Shown here one piece after another: positions 36,881-47,786 of a DNA stretch of 64,000 nucleotides. A program made the position numbers and the translations under genes. The stretch covers positions 72,134,082-72,198,081 of the forward strand of contig OZ023270.1 of NCBI GenBank assembly GCA_964006375.1, written 5' to 3'. The stretch comes from Tillus elongatus. Lineage: Eukaryota; Arthropoda; Insecta; Coleoptera; Cleridae. Under the pieces are notes generated by a model. It had not been told where the DNA came from. It made no database searches and saw only the letters and a list, made by a program, of their open reading frames with translations. Positions within the stretch are counted from its first letter, which is position 1; each line of letters opens with the position of its first letter.

Positions 36881-37319
36881 TTTTCTTTAGTGGCCTGATT
36901 GATTCGTCCAGATTATTGGAGATATTGGTTTAAAAAATGGGCGAAGTGTTATGGTGGTGGATTTTGTTTGTTAGTACTTCTCCTCAGACGCATCTATTGA
37001 GAAAAATATGGACCCATGTCCTCATCGGTATGAATGAGAGAAAGAACTATGCTCTCTCCAAACGTTTCATGATTTGCTTGGTTTATCTTCTTTCTTGTGG
37101 CTTTTTTATAGTTTAACTTACACGGGCTTCATCTTACTGTCAATGGTCATCGTTCGGTTGCTCACCTTCAGCAATTGCCTGACTTTTGGTTGCCTTTTTC
37201 TGGCTTTCCTCAATTGGTTTTCACAGGGGTAGCCTTGATTTGTTTTTCTCGAGTTGGAGATCATTCCTTTTATTTCCTCAACGCTTTTAGGTAATCAATA
37301 AATTCTACACCTACTAACT

Positions 37320-37985
37320 TTCCTCGCATTCCAACACACAGCTCAAATCCCTTAGATCTCCTCCTTACTACAAAACCTGAATGCTATAAGACATCAGTCA
37401 CCGCCCCCTTTGGTCGCTCAGACGACAGCATGGCCACTGTTTCCTGCGCAATGCAATCCGAGGTCACACAGTCATCACACCCACGTACCGTTTGGCACTA
37501 CAACTCCGCAAACTAAGACGAAATGCGCGATTCCTTTTCCTCATTTCCATGGGCGTCTGTCTGCTTCGCTCATCCTGACCCCTCTGATATCTCACAAAAC
37601 GTCACCGAAATTATCCAAGCTGGCACGGAATTATTTATTCCACGTACACAGAAAACCTCTTCAGCCATTCAAAGGCTGGTTCTCTAAATCATGTGACAAG
37701 GCCAGACTTGAAAAGGATAAAGCTCATAAAACGCTTCTACACAATCGCAGTCAAGAAAACCGTCAAGCATTTAACCATGCAAGAAACCGCTATGTCCGCA
37801 TTTTTTCTGAGGCAAACAACTCGTTTAATAACCACTTAAACACAAATTCCCTCAAGCTCCAACGGCAGCCAACCCTTCTGGACTATGCTAAATCTATTGG
37901 GAATAATTTCTGCAAGAGCAGGTTTCCACCTCTTGTTTCAGGGAATGAAATTGTTTCTACCGCCCTGGGCAAGGCTGAATGGTGA
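37320..37985 (+). pseudogene. Non-LTR retrotransposon endonuclease C-terminus and linker
   Basis: Before the frame shift I read NPLDLLLTTKPECYKTSVT (about 37345-37400) and SDD, typical of the end of an apurinic-like endonuclease domain. Further on are VWHYNSAN, QNVTEIIQAGTELFIPRTQ and then, in the 191-codon frame (37410-37985), WFSKSCDKARLEKDKAH with ENRQAFNHARNRYVRIF. This is the linker before the RT domain. It probably belongs to the jockey/CR1-like family of copies A-C, supplying a 5' part none of them retains, but the overlap needed to prove it is absent. It is truncated by the repeat starting near 37990. Confidence 0.7.
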
Positions 37986-37989
37986 ATAA

Positions 37990-39026
37990 CTACCTTTGGC
38001 AAGTGTCTTAGATACGTTCGTTAGTCAGGAAAAGCGGCCCAGGTTTTTCCGGAAAATTTTGTGTTTCCTTTCGAAAAAAAGTCATATCTCCGGAACTAAC
38101 AAAGTAAGAGCAACAAAATTTGGTACGCGGCTTTATATCATTACAAGTAAACTGCCTACCAAAATTTAGCTCTGTAAGTAAAAAAGTTATGGGCTGTTAC
38201 AGAAAAATTAATTGGGGTTTTCCTCAAAACGTCAAAGTCGCGATTTAAAACGTCAAAATTGGCAACATTTACTCAAAGAACCTAAAACTAATAGGAACTA
38301 TAAAAAGGAAATGTCTCAAGAAGAATGTTTTACGAAGCCTGAAGTCTTAGATTCAACCATCATTGTCCTTCATTTTACTAAAATATTTCCAGAAAATTCA
38401 TTTCTAGTAGACCCTTTCTCTGATGCTTTGGCAGCAGCCTTAGCTATAGAGCTTATCGTTTAATGGTTTATAATTTTTGTCGAATTTTCGTAAAAAATCA
38501 ATAAAGTTCAATATATCCGATACAAGATACGAAAAAAAAATTGTATACATTAATTATAAGGTGTCTTGAGCTACATCTTACAAAAAATTCTACAATCACA
38601 GGCCGGCCCATGAGTCGTTGGTGATACAAATTCTCTTTTTTTTTATCGAACACGCCTTATTGGATTTTTGCATTTTCCATCGTAATATAATGCATGTTTG
38701 TAAGAAAAGAAATTCGGGACGCAGCATGTCCGTTATGGTAGCGAATTTTCATCAAATGCTTCAAATTTGAAAAGCTCAATTCGCTATTAACCTAAAAGGT
38801 TGACCAAGAACCCAGTTTTTTTCGGGAACACTTTAAGTTTACTTTCGGAAATTTTTGTACATTTTCAAACAATAAAGTTATTTTGATGAAACATGACACA
38901 TTGTTTCTACTATATAGGTTATATTGGTAGCCAAATTTGATGCCTGCTTTTAAAAAAAAAAACACATATTTTCTATTAAAAACATTTTAATGAAAATTCA
39001 CTACCATAACGCACTTGCTGAGTCCA
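37990..39026 (+). mobile_element. HINE-like element, 5' end and core missing
   Basis: It starts inside a 141-bp unit (cgttagtcaggaaaagcgg), continues through the cgtcaaa-rich middle (38220-38460) and the tgtcttgagctacatc segment. It ends with a complete ~310-bp module (38717-39026) with inverted termini (gggacgcagcatgtccgt and acgcacttgctgagtcc). The middle contains an 83-codon open frame (38212-38463) that recurs as a frame at 56188-56412. Both are repeat sequence, and I do not regard them as genes. Confidence 0.7.
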
Positions 39027-39565
39027 GGCTGTTTATAATGTGGTACGTCAAGTGTGCTACTTCTTGCGTTCACAAAATTTCAAGCGTTTTAGTTTCTTAC
39101 GTAAATTGATTCTGGCTATCCCGCGATGACGTTACAAGGAACATGGACCAGTCTAATAAATACCTGTCAATAACAACGTCAATAGGTTAAAATTTATTCA
39201 CAAAATAGTGAAACGTATTATAACTTAATAGTAAATATCTTAAAAAAAGCAATAGCAAATAAACAATATTTAACTTAATTTGGCATTCTGCATGAGGGGA
39301 ATTATCAAAACAACATACAAAAAAGACATCAATTTTTGATAGCGTCGAATAAAAAATAAGTTACATTACGTTTATAATTGTTATGATCAGTTATAATATT
39401 TAAGTATTCATTTATTCAATGTGTTATTTATCGCTGTTGCAAAAACAGACTACCGAAACGAAATAGCACTACAGCGTAAGCAGCAACACGTGTTATAACG
39501 AGTGATCATCAATAATTATCGCCACAGTAAAGGGTAACCACAAATTAGCATGGTATTCTTAGCAA
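39027..39565. other. No recognised feature
   Basis: AT-rich sequence without recognised repeats or coding motifs. Confidence 0.5.
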
Positions 39566-40170
39566 ATTTTCATTTAAATGAACTCAACTGTCTGTTACGA
39601 AGGTTTGCGTTTCGTCCACAACGAGATATCGTAGACCGTCCAAAAAATATCGCTTCTGAATAAGAAAAGGCATATTAGTTTATGTAGCAGATAATTCCGC
39701 AATTAGACCTAGAAGAATAAGTGCAACTGCTAACGTAAGTAGATCATTGGTTCTGCAGATATTTGCATGACGAAGGCCTTTATCCATATTACTTCACACC
39801 CGTACTAAATTTATTGCCAATTGATCTTCCAGCTATACTACAATTTTGTCATGCCTTCAGAAACAAACAGAATGCAGATTCACTGTTTGTGAATGAAACA
39901 CGAATTACAGATGAAGTTCAAGTGTGAAATTACCTAAACAAAAGTTGTAAGGTGGTGGCCGTGGCAGGCCAATATCTTTGCCAGCTCTTCGCCCAGATTC
40001 TCACCCACTAGACTTTTTTGGTGTTACCTTAGCAGTTATTTAGTTACTTCAAATTATTTAGATGGCCTCGAAAGCTCAAGTTCATTAGCCACAGATTTTT
40101 CTAATCCAGTTTCGAAAGTACTATCCCATACCATACAACAAACTCCTTACTTATCTAATGCGACCACAAT
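39566..40170 (+). pseudogene. DD41D-family transposase relic
   Basis: The + strand reads YVADNSAIRPRRISATANVS near 39683-39735 and ILSCLQKQTE in one frame. In others it reads FRNKQNADSLFVNETRITD near 39858-39915 (where Asp of the first motif has become Asn) and PALRPDSHPLDFF near 39980-40020 (third Asp region). The second catalytic segment seems deleted. The N-terminal part is closest to the relic at 30159-30720. No TIRs were found. Confidence 0.6.
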
Positions 40171-40367
40171 CTATTAAATTATGTAAGTTTTTATTATTGT
40201 AATATATACTTATGATAGACATTAATATTCAGATATATTGGTATGCAATCTTACACTTATATGTTTCAATCTATATCTTCAAACATTTGGAAAATTGCGA
40301 TATTTATAAGGTATTTATTTGTGTTCATAAGATTGTAATATTTGTTGGAAATTCTACATATATATTT

Positions 40368-41225
40368 TTTTAATTTCAACAACACACCACGAGGGCTTAC
40401 AGCCTAAATACTATCGTACCGTGGGTGTTGACAAGGAGGAAAGAGGCAACTTGTTAATTCTGGACTTGAAGATTTGGAGGTTCGGAGGAGAAGGAAAAAC
40501 ATGTGCCGGCAAGGAATTCCATAACTTGGAAGTCCTCGGGACAAAAGAGCGGGCATAACAAGATTTTCTATATCTGGCGACCTGGACAGTAAAAGGGTGC
40601 ATTCGATCTGTTCCCCTGATATATCTGTTGGGGGCAGCAGGTGGGGGAACTATGGAGGAAAGCTCCTCTGAGCAGCGTCCGTGCAGATATCTATAAAATA
40701 GAGATAGGTCACCAACGGCACGTCGGTGGGCAAAGGGATGGCAGCCTTTGGGTAAGAGTAGGGTCACCGATGAGACGTATAGCTCTCTTTTGAATGGAGT
40801 CCAGGATAGCGAGTGTAGAAGCGGCAGCTGCACCCCAGATGTGGGAGGAGTATTCGAGGTTTGGCCTTATTTCTGAAGTATATAAGGTATAGAGATTAGC
40901 TGGTGAAAAGTATTTGCGAGCCCGGAAGAGGAAACCTAATTTCTTAGCAGCCGCTTCTGCAATTGATGTGACATGTTGGTGCCAATTAAGATTTCGATCC
41001 ACAGAAATGTCGACAAGAGAAAAGGACTCATTACTTTGAATAACTTGGTTGTTTATTGTGATGGGTCTAGGGCTGATATATCTCTTATGAGAAAGAAAGC
41101 AAGACTGAGATTTGGTGGGGTTGAATTGTACAAGATTTCTACTTCCCCAGTCTAATTTTTTTGGAGATCCACGGAGACAGAACCCTTCATGAGTCTCGAT
41201 CCTCATCTAATTGGGCTAAAGAGAC
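40368..41225 (-). pseudogene. jockey/CR1-like retrotransposon copy C
   Basis: Minus-strand copy of the same family as 13445-14790. The 3' UTR (gagggcttacagcctaaata) begins near 40390. The frames 41206-40709 and 40833-40411 together cover from WGSRNLVQFNPTKSQSCF to SLSTPTVR, with a frameshift near 40730. The polymerase palm with YADD is missing because the copy is 5' truncated near 41225. A unique difference is LGFLFRARKYFSPANLYTLY followed by TSEIRPNLEYSSHIW. Confidence 0.85.
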
Positions 41226-41259
41226 AGGCTTAGAATATAGGTATATCGGTTGAGAATTG

Positions 41260-42735
41260 TGACAAGGTTAGATCATTGTAGAGAGTATATTATACATGAT
41301 AAAATTATGTGATTTAGGTCTCCTACCGTGTTTCCATCGCAGTCACAATACGGAGTTTCCCTTTGGCCTATTTTTTTTAATGAGCCGGGTAGCTCTCATG
41401 GTTAGTTTTCAACATAATCAACATAGTATAGTAAAATCTGTTGTGGCTATGTGATTGACTTATTTCCAATGGAAGTGAAGTGTGAATTAAGGTGTAAGGA
41501 TTTGATGAGGTGTTGACAAATTTTTTCCATTCTCTTTCCCATAGCAAAGAGACATGCTGGTTAACTTGTTACTTTAGATCAGTGTTATGGATTTTTCAAT
41601 TAATTGGCTACTCTCCTCCAGCCGCTGCTTGCTTAGCCAACCTATCTGCTTTTTCGTTGCCATGCACTCCAATGTGTCCTCTCACACATAGGAGCATCAC
41701 ATCAGAGTTTTTTGATCTTTGATGAAGTAACTCCAAAGTATTAGACAGTCTAGACTTTGAATTGTGCTTAATATGTCTATGTTTAATTGCTATTATTGGC
41801 GACTGGGAGCCACTTATGATCAAAGTTCTGGAAATTTTATTTTCAAGTGTCTATTTAAGTACCATTTTTGTTGCATATAATTCTGCACTATACACGATGT
41901 TTAAAAAAGACGGGGCAATATTTAAGGGGTTGATTACCCAGGTCATTTTATGGAAAAAAGGTTCCCATAAACATAGGTGCTAAAATGCATTGTTTCCAAG
42001 ATACAAGGTGTTACATTTTTTGTAAAATGACGATTTTTTTAAAATAATTCAAATACCTCCTCGCCGATTGTTTTGAAATTTGGCAGCGTTGTTTGTAGGA
42101 ATAATGGGCTGATTTGGCCCTAATTAGATAAAGATTGTTAAGTCCATTGGCATTTGGGGGGACACCTCAACAAAATTTATTGTTCGTGTTTGTGATTTTC
42201 TGTATGATAAATGGACATGCCATAAGAAGGTTTTTATTTTTTATCGTGTAAACGATTCAAGATACGGAGAAATTTCAAAAGACAAAAAACTTGTAGTTTT
42301 AGTTTCTTTATCTCAAAATAATATACAAATCATATTGCAGTCAGTGGCGTACATTTTTATGTTACTAAATTTTGTTGAGGTGCCCCCCTAACGCCAATGG
42401 ACTTAACAATCTGTATCTAATTAGGGACAAATCAGCCCATTATTACTACAAACAACGCTGCAAAATTTCAAAACAATCGGTGAGGAGATATTTGAATTAT
42501 TTTTAAAAAATCGTTATTTTACAAAAAAAATTAACACCTTGTATCTTGGAAACAATGCATTTTAGCACCTATGTTTATGGGAACTTTTTTTCATAAAATG
42601 ACCTGGGAAGTCAACGCCTTAAATATTGCCCCGTCTTTTTTAAACACCCTGTATATTAGGCAATTTTTGTTCAAATTCTAGCGTGATTTACATCCTACTT
42701 TTGGAACGTAAAATGTTGCTCCAACTTGAGATTAA
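41260..42735 (-). pseudogene. RNase H and C-terminal part of an I/jockey-type retrotransposon, split by a palindromic element
   Basis: Right of the inserted element, the minus strand reads FTDGSKINLKLEQHFTF (42725-42675, first RNase H Asp). Left of it come SAELYATKMVLK (Glu of RNase H), SGSQSPIIAIKHRHIKH (second Asp changed to Gly in SGSQS), RGHIGVHGNEKADRLAKQA and a Cys-rich tail ending near 41300 (CDCDGNTVGDLNH-like). Removing 41893-42651 plus one TA gives a continuous frame across the junction, so the insertion is younger than the gene. Several stops exist elsewhere. Confidence 0.75.
41893..42651. mobile_element. Palindromic TA-targeting MITE (~290-bp inverted arms)
   Basis: The ends are inverted (cacgatgtttaaaaaagacg on the left, cgtcttttttaaacaccctg on the right). 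They match for most of the outer 290 bp on each side, leaving about 170 bp unpaired. TA lies on both sides (41891-41892 and 42652-42653) as a target-site duplication. The CAGGGTG-type terminus and TA target match the DD41D transposons in this window, which may mobilise it. It has no coding capacity. Confidence 0.85.
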
Positions 42736-42764
42736 TTTTACTACCATCTGTGAAAATTAGCGTG

Positions 42765-42766
<2 letters not shown>

Positions 42767-42839
<73 letters not shown>
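42767..42839. repeat. (TA)n microsatellite
   Basis: About 73 bp of TA repeat between the RNase H relic and the RT relic. Its flanks do not match the HINE-like family. Confidence 0.95.
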
Positions 42840-42841
<2 letters not shown>

Positions 42842-42844
42842 TCC

Positions 42845-44250
42845 ACGCAAACCCAAGAAAATTCTGTGTTCTAATAAAAGATTCCTAGCGCGGCTAACAA
42901 AAAAGTATGACCATTTTTAAAACTCAGCTGCGCCAATTGTCAAGACAGCGAATATACCTAACACTATGGTACTTCTAAATTTTGATGAAACAGAGGAGCT
43001 TAAAATAATAAAGGATAAAATAAAAAATAAAAACTGCTCTGGACCAGATGCAATGTCTTTCCATATGATAAAAATGACTGTTGACTTGATTGTTCGGTCC
43101 ATTACATATCTTGTGTGTGTTTGTTTGTGTTTGGATTCTTTAACGTCGGCCATTTCCGCGACTATGGCCAATCACCGGCGCCGGGGAGCAGTTTCACCTC
43201 ACTATCCTGGAAATTTTGCCGAACCTCTACCTTTCTGCAAGGAGGGTAGAGATCTTTAACATGCCCAACATCGCATGGACACGGGACCGACAGATTTACG
43301 CCCCCTCCGAAAGGCGAAACGTGCAGACATTCAAATTGCTTAAATATAATGCCTGAACCTCGGTTGATGTTAATGCTATAGTTTGTAATGAAAAAGTGAA
43401 AGGGGAACCCTGGGATCAAACCCAGTATTATTCGGTTCAGAGGCACACGTGCTTACCCCTGAACCACCGAGGCTTACATATCTTGTTAGTAGTCCATTTG
43501 AGTGTGGTTGCTTCCCTTCTATTCTAAAACGATGCCATGCCTCAAGGGAGGGTCTCCTTATGAATTGGACAATTATGGTATTTAGTTATTAGTCCCTTTT
43601 TCTCGAAAATTTTTGAACATTGAGTGCTTATTCGTCTAAGACAATTTTTTCGTAAGCATTGTATACTAAGCCAGCATCATCTTGGGTGCATGTCCGGAAA
43701 GTCAACAGGTTTGGCCTTTGGTGACTTTTTGACCAAAGTTCTTGGTGCTTTAGGAGATCGCGGGCATCCAGTCGGGCTTTTCTGTGATTTGATTAGGGCT
43801 TTTGACTCTGTCAGTCACAAAATACTGCTGGATATATTATGCGCATTTGGTGTGAGATGTAAGGTTCATGAATGGATTGGGTCTTCTCTGTCGCGGCGAT
43901 TTCAGTATATTGAGTTGTCTCACAGCGATTCTGTGGTGTTTCCACGCTATAAGTCAAACTGTCTTATTGGTCTTCTCCAGGTATCCGTACTGGCACTATT
44001 TATTTTTGTTGCTTATATAAATAACTTGCTATCTGACCTGCCATCGTGTTGATAACACAACAGCTCTCGTCTCCAAAAGGATGCTTGAGAATTCGTAGGC
44101 TTTGGCGGCTCATCCCCTTTCGGAGCTGAATAGTTGGTTCTCCAACTCTGACCTTTTTATTAATATTAGTAAAACCAACCTTTTCGTGTTTCGTTCTCCT
44201 CAGGCGGGAACTTTAGATGTGGATCTGCATCGATATTTCCACACTCCATA
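42845..44250 (+). pseudogene. jockey-like reverse transcriptase, interrupted by a SINE
   Basis: The left part (42845-43114) has KNCSGPDAMSFHMIK and TVDLIVRSITYLV, the N-terminal fingers of a jockey-like RT. After the SINE (43115-43473) the frame resumes with SSPFECGCFPSILKR. The 142-codon frame at 43624-44052 has GKSTGLAFGDFLTKV, GLFCDLIRAFDSVSHKILL (first catalytic Asp) and a decayed GVPQGSVL region. Beyond a stop at 44050 come SELNSWFSNSDLFINISKT and a short tail to about 44250. The YADD site is lost at the junction near 44050. Confidence 0.8.
43115..43473 (-). mobile_element. tRNA-derived SINE with 13-bp target-site duplication
   Basis: On the minus strand the head starts near 43473 with gcctcggtggttcaggggta (A box) and has a B box gggtttgatccc near 43405. 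The body contains cgggaccgacagatttacg and ends in a TG-rich tail (gtgtgtttgtttgtgtttgg on the + strand). Identical ttacatatcttgt sequences flank it at 43102-43114 and 43474-43486. The insertion splits the RT relic. An open frame on the minus strand is incidental. Confidence 0.85.
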
Positions 44251-44262
44251 AAGCAAAAGTCT

Positions 44263-44563
44263 GGATGCAGCAAGTGCGTTATTGTAGTGAATTTTCATAG
44301 AAATGATTTGACGCCATGTATTTTTAGAAATCTATATTATGACATACAGCTTACTTTCTATATCATAAACCTACGTACCAAATTTGGTTATCATAACTTT
44401 TTTTTTATTTTCGGAGATAAAAGTTTTTACGAAAGAAAACCCAAAATAATCCCGAAAAACCAGGTCCGATTTTCCTGGCTAACGAACTTATCCAAGCCAC
44501 TTACAAAAGGAAGGTACTTGCCAAATTTTATTAAAATCGGCCTATTATTTTTTATGTATCAGT

Positions 44564-44636
<73 letters not shown>
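44263..44636 (-). mobile_element. HINE-like 3' half with (TA)n
   Basis: The 3' terminus (ggatgcagcaagtgcgttat) at 44263 is followed by one 141-bp-like unit and the gtgtgatat junction. It stops at the (TA)n tract (44568-44636). The 5' block and palindrome are absent, so the tract again marks the breakpoint. Confidence 0.7.
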
Positions 44637-44638
<2 letters not shown>

Positions 44639-44924
44639 TCGTAATTCATTTTTTTTCGTGAAAAGTTGTGCTATATTTTATTGGGTTTGGTTTCTTGGAA
44701 ACTTCTTTATTTACAACAACAAAAAAAGCAAAACAACATTTGTGGGTTTAAGTAAACGACGTAAGTAAAAAGTAATGCTTTTTAAGTGGGTGATTCAATA
44801 CATTTTTAAAATACACTATATTTATTATATTTGTAGTTTAATGAACGGCCCCAATTAAAGTTTCAGACGGAAAATGTAGCATGAAAAAATCGCGGTTTAA
44901 GTATGCGAATAATACCGTGTCAAT

Positions 44925-45580
44925 AAGCGCTCTGTGGCCGAGTGGCGACCGTGTTGGACTGGCAACTAAGCTTGAAGTCCGGTGCGTGTTCTATTCTGGC
45001 AAGAGCCACATTAACGTTTTGTTTTATTTTACTAACTTTAATATTTGGCAGAAACAATATTGCGCAAGTTTCATACGTTTGGACCAATATATAATTTTTC
45101 TTTAAAACTCATGGAAAACCTTGTCACCTTTAAGTCTATAACTATACATTTTAGCAGCCATTTCTTATTGTTGATATAAAAGAAGATAAGAAATGGCTGC
45201 TAAAATGTATAGTTATAGACTTTAAGGTGACAAGGTTTTCCATGAGTTTTAAAGAAAAATTATATATTGGTCCAAACGTATGAAACTTGCGCAATATTGT
45301 TTCTGCCAAATATTAAAGCGCTCTGTGGCCGAGTGGCGACCGTGTTGGACTGGCAACTAAGCTTGAAGTCCGGTGCGTGTTCTATTCTGGCAAGAGCCAC
45401 ATTAACGTTTTGTTTTATTTTACTAACTTTAATATTTGGCAGAAACAATATTGCGCAAGTTTCATACGTTTGGACCAATATATAATTTTTCTTTAAAACT
45501 CATGGAAAACCTTGTCACCTTCAAGTCTATAACTATACATTTTAGCAGCCATTTCTTATTGTTGATATAAAAGAAGATAA
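44925..45580 (+). mobile_element. SINE duplication with a 132-bp inverted segment between two direct copies
   Basis: Direct copies 44925-45189 and 45316-45580 (265 bp each, 391 bp apart) start with gcgctctgtggccgagtgg. This is a tRNA Ser/Leu-like head whose B box (gtgttctattctgg) is degenerate. Between them lies 45187-45318, an inverted copy of 45036-45167. The two 132-bp arms match at all but one position and are separated by a 19-bp loop. The three parts are almost identical, so the rearrangement is recent. It has no coding role. Confidence 0.85.
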
Positions 45581-45589
45581 TTTGTTTTC

Positions 45590-46028
45590 GAAAAACTTTT
45601 TTTATTGTTGGAAAAATACCTGCCACATTCATAATTTGACAGATACTTTCTTTTCGTAAATATGGATGAAGTTTTCTTTTAGAAAGATTTTGTAGCTTTA
45701 TTGTAATATGAGATTCTTTTAAAGATACTATTGCTGTACCTAGATAGGTATAGGTATACCAAATTTTAATTTTCTAGCTTCATAGAAAATTCAATTTTGG
45801 GCATTTGTCTCAGACGGAGCTAGAACACAAGATTAAAATTATCTTAATAATAGAGAGATATCGATTGTAACACTTTCGAAAAAAATTCTTCAAATGAGCC
45901 TGTATTAGGGCCTTTAATCCAATCTTCAAAGTGTGTTTAAATTTAATGTGTCAATTCTAGTAATATGTCGTAATAATAGTGTACAATTCTTATGAACATT
46001 CACTACGATAATACACTTGCTGCGTCTG
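45590..46028 (+). mobile_element. HINE-related repeat without (TA)n, diverged subfamily
   Basis: It ends with gaacattcactacgataata then cacttgctgcgtctgg at about 46028, the family 3' terminus. It contains a gagagatatcgattg block and a caaatgagcctg relic of the 5' block. Its interior is similar to 35460-35850. Confidence 0.55.
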
Positions 46029-46154
46029 GAAATTTTTGTAATACCAAAAAGCTATCGCTGCTCTGTCTTTCATTAGTTTTGCACAATTATCTATTTTGTT
46101 AGCTTATTTTCTTTTAGGGGGCCTAGTGGTTTCATAATTTTTCCTGTGTTTCAG

Positions 46155-46246
46155 GTCGAATAGCAGTTATAATGTTTGGAGTATTCACACTTGCCTTAGG
46201 AATAATATTATCATCAATACCTTGGTTAGACTATATTATTTTAAAA
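46155..46246 (+). CDS. CD36 / scavenger receptor class B-like, exon encoding N-terminal membrane helix
   Basis: An exon is framed by a polypyrimidine-rich acceptor (ttttcctgtgtttcag, ending 46154) and donor gtaagt (46247). After two bases completing the previous codon, it reads RIAVIMFGVFTLALGII and SSIPWLDYIILK, 30 codons in all. The hydrophobic run is the first transmembrane helix of CD36-type receptors, and the SIPWLDYIILK edge is typical of class B members. These proteins sit in plasma or endosomal membranes with both termini inside and bind lipids, lipoproteins or microbes. The exon ends in phase 0 and continues at 47787. Neither the first coding exon nor later exons were found in the window. 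The precise paralogue is not determinable. Confidence 0.85.
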
Positions 46247-46359
46247 GTAAGTATCGCTACTTAAATTTACGTAAGATGCAAGTAAAATTTCAGCTTAACT
46301 TTAAACACTACCATATTCATTGATTTTTGTTGCCTTTACTTGGTGAAACTTGTCCATAC

Positions 46360-46688
46360 TACATACAGACTTGGAGACTATTTATCTGGCTTCGCTGTTG
46401 GTTTTCGTTGGTGAAGGACGTAGCCAACGCGTAAGATAACTGGAGCAAGTGGCCCTTACGAATTCTGGATGTTCTAGGATGTTCTTCAACGTTTCTGTGA
46501 CTAGTACTAATTCAATTTTAATCTTTCTGAGAATGCTGTCAAGCAGCGAAACTATAGTCACAGATAGGTTGAAGAACATCCAGAATTCCTAAGGGCCACT
46601 TGCTCCAGTTAGCTTACACGCTGGCTACGTCCTTCACCAACGAAAACCAACAGTGAAACCAGAGAAGTAGTCTCCAAGTCTGTATGTA
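46360..46688. mobile_element. Foldback MITE in the CD36-like intron
   Basis: The ends catacagacttggagacta and its inverse are flanked by TA on both sides (46360-46361 and 46687-46688). The arms pair for about 110 bp (for example ggttttcgttggtgaaggac and ctggagcaagtggccctta on the left) with a few mismatches, around a ~100-bp middle. It has no coding capacity. Confidence 0.85.
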
Positions 46689-46714
46689 CTACCATATTAG
46701 CATTGAAAAATATA

Positions 46715-47734
46715 CAGGGTTAGTCTCAATCACATGTAGAACATTCAAGGACGTGTTCTCTGACTAATATCCAGGAGGAAACTTTATTATATGAGCATTT
46801 GCCCAACAATGCTCAATTTCCGAGATACGGTAGTGTTAAAAGTACAACATGACAAACACTTTTTCTTTTCATAATTTCCAAACGCTCATTATATTTCAAC
46901 GAAATTTTGTGCCTGAATTAACCTACCTGTTTGCAAAAAAATTGGTGCCAAAAATATTTTCTAAATGGCAGTGACGTAGATATAGGGTAAGACCATCAAT
47001 CGTTCACTCATAAAATAATTTCACGAGAATTTTGCACAAAACACGGAATTATTACGAAAAGCAATTAGAAGACACCAGAAATGCGCTCTTGTGTCACTTC
47101 GAAGAATGCACGGTTTTCGATAAAAACAACAAAATATGTTGTTTTTTTCTACATCATCTTCAAATTTTAGTTACTGGTTGTAGAGCCTAAAAGAAAAAAT
47201 ACTTTATATGAACTTGGGTATGAAAATGTGTATCGAGATACGGGGTGATAAATTCGAAAATGACAAAAATATATAATCTTATGATTTTACCACCCGGTAT
47301 CTCGATAACAGAAAATTTTCAACTTTTTTTGATCTCTTAGTCTCTACAAGCAGTCACTCAACTTTGAAGATGATTTGACGTGGTTGATTATCCCAATGGC
47401 GTACCGCTACGGAAAAGTAGAAATATATTTGTCTCGAAAACCGAAATAAAACATATGTACCTTTTCATGTTGTTTTTATTGTTCTTCTCAACAATTCTGA
47501 TATTCGTGCCAATTTGTCGACTTTTTTTTCTATGGATCGTTTGTCCCACCCTATCTACGTCCCTGTCAATCAGACAATTTATTCCACTTTTTCGGAGACC
47601 ATTCCATTGGAGAAAAGAGCTCAATTTGTGTGCCAAATTTTGTAGAAATATAATGAAGCGTCTTAAAATTATGATATGTTGGTCACGTTGCATTATGCCC
47701 CTGAAATTTCTAGGCTTGATTAGGAAACACGCTG
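46715..47734. mobile_element. TA-targeting MITE-like element in the CD36-like intron
   Basis: It begins cagggttagtctcaatcaca after TA (46713-46714) and ends in the inverse form (ggaaacacgctg) before TA (47735-47736). Matching inverted blocks lie well inside, such as cattatatttcaacgaaatt near 46880 against the complement of 47640-47665. A separate hairpin (tatcgagatacggggtg with its complement) is centred at about 47265. Open frames on both strands near 47388-47753 are incidental to the repeat. Confidence 0.7.
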
Positions 47735-47786
47735 TATAAGACAATTTGGCCATTTTTTTGTTGATGCAATTTTGTTTCGATTTTAG

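Noticed and set aside
36509..36898. 129-codon plus-strand frame
   Set aside because: The opposite strand carries recognisable RT C-terminal motifs, so this is a shadow frame.
38212..38463. 83-codon frame with a close relative at 56188-56412
   Set aside because: Both lie inside the middle segment of the HINE-like family, share its repeat sequence and lack a start context or domain. Similarity reflects the repeat.
44926..45010. Possible tRNA Ser/Leu gene pair
   Set aside because: The B box is degenerate, cloverleaf pairing is poor, and the sequence is part of a duplicated SINE-like unit.
47380..47753. Overlapping ~120-codon frames on both strands
   Set aside because: They lie within the TA-flanked MITE-like element and overlap each other in opposite directions with no motif.
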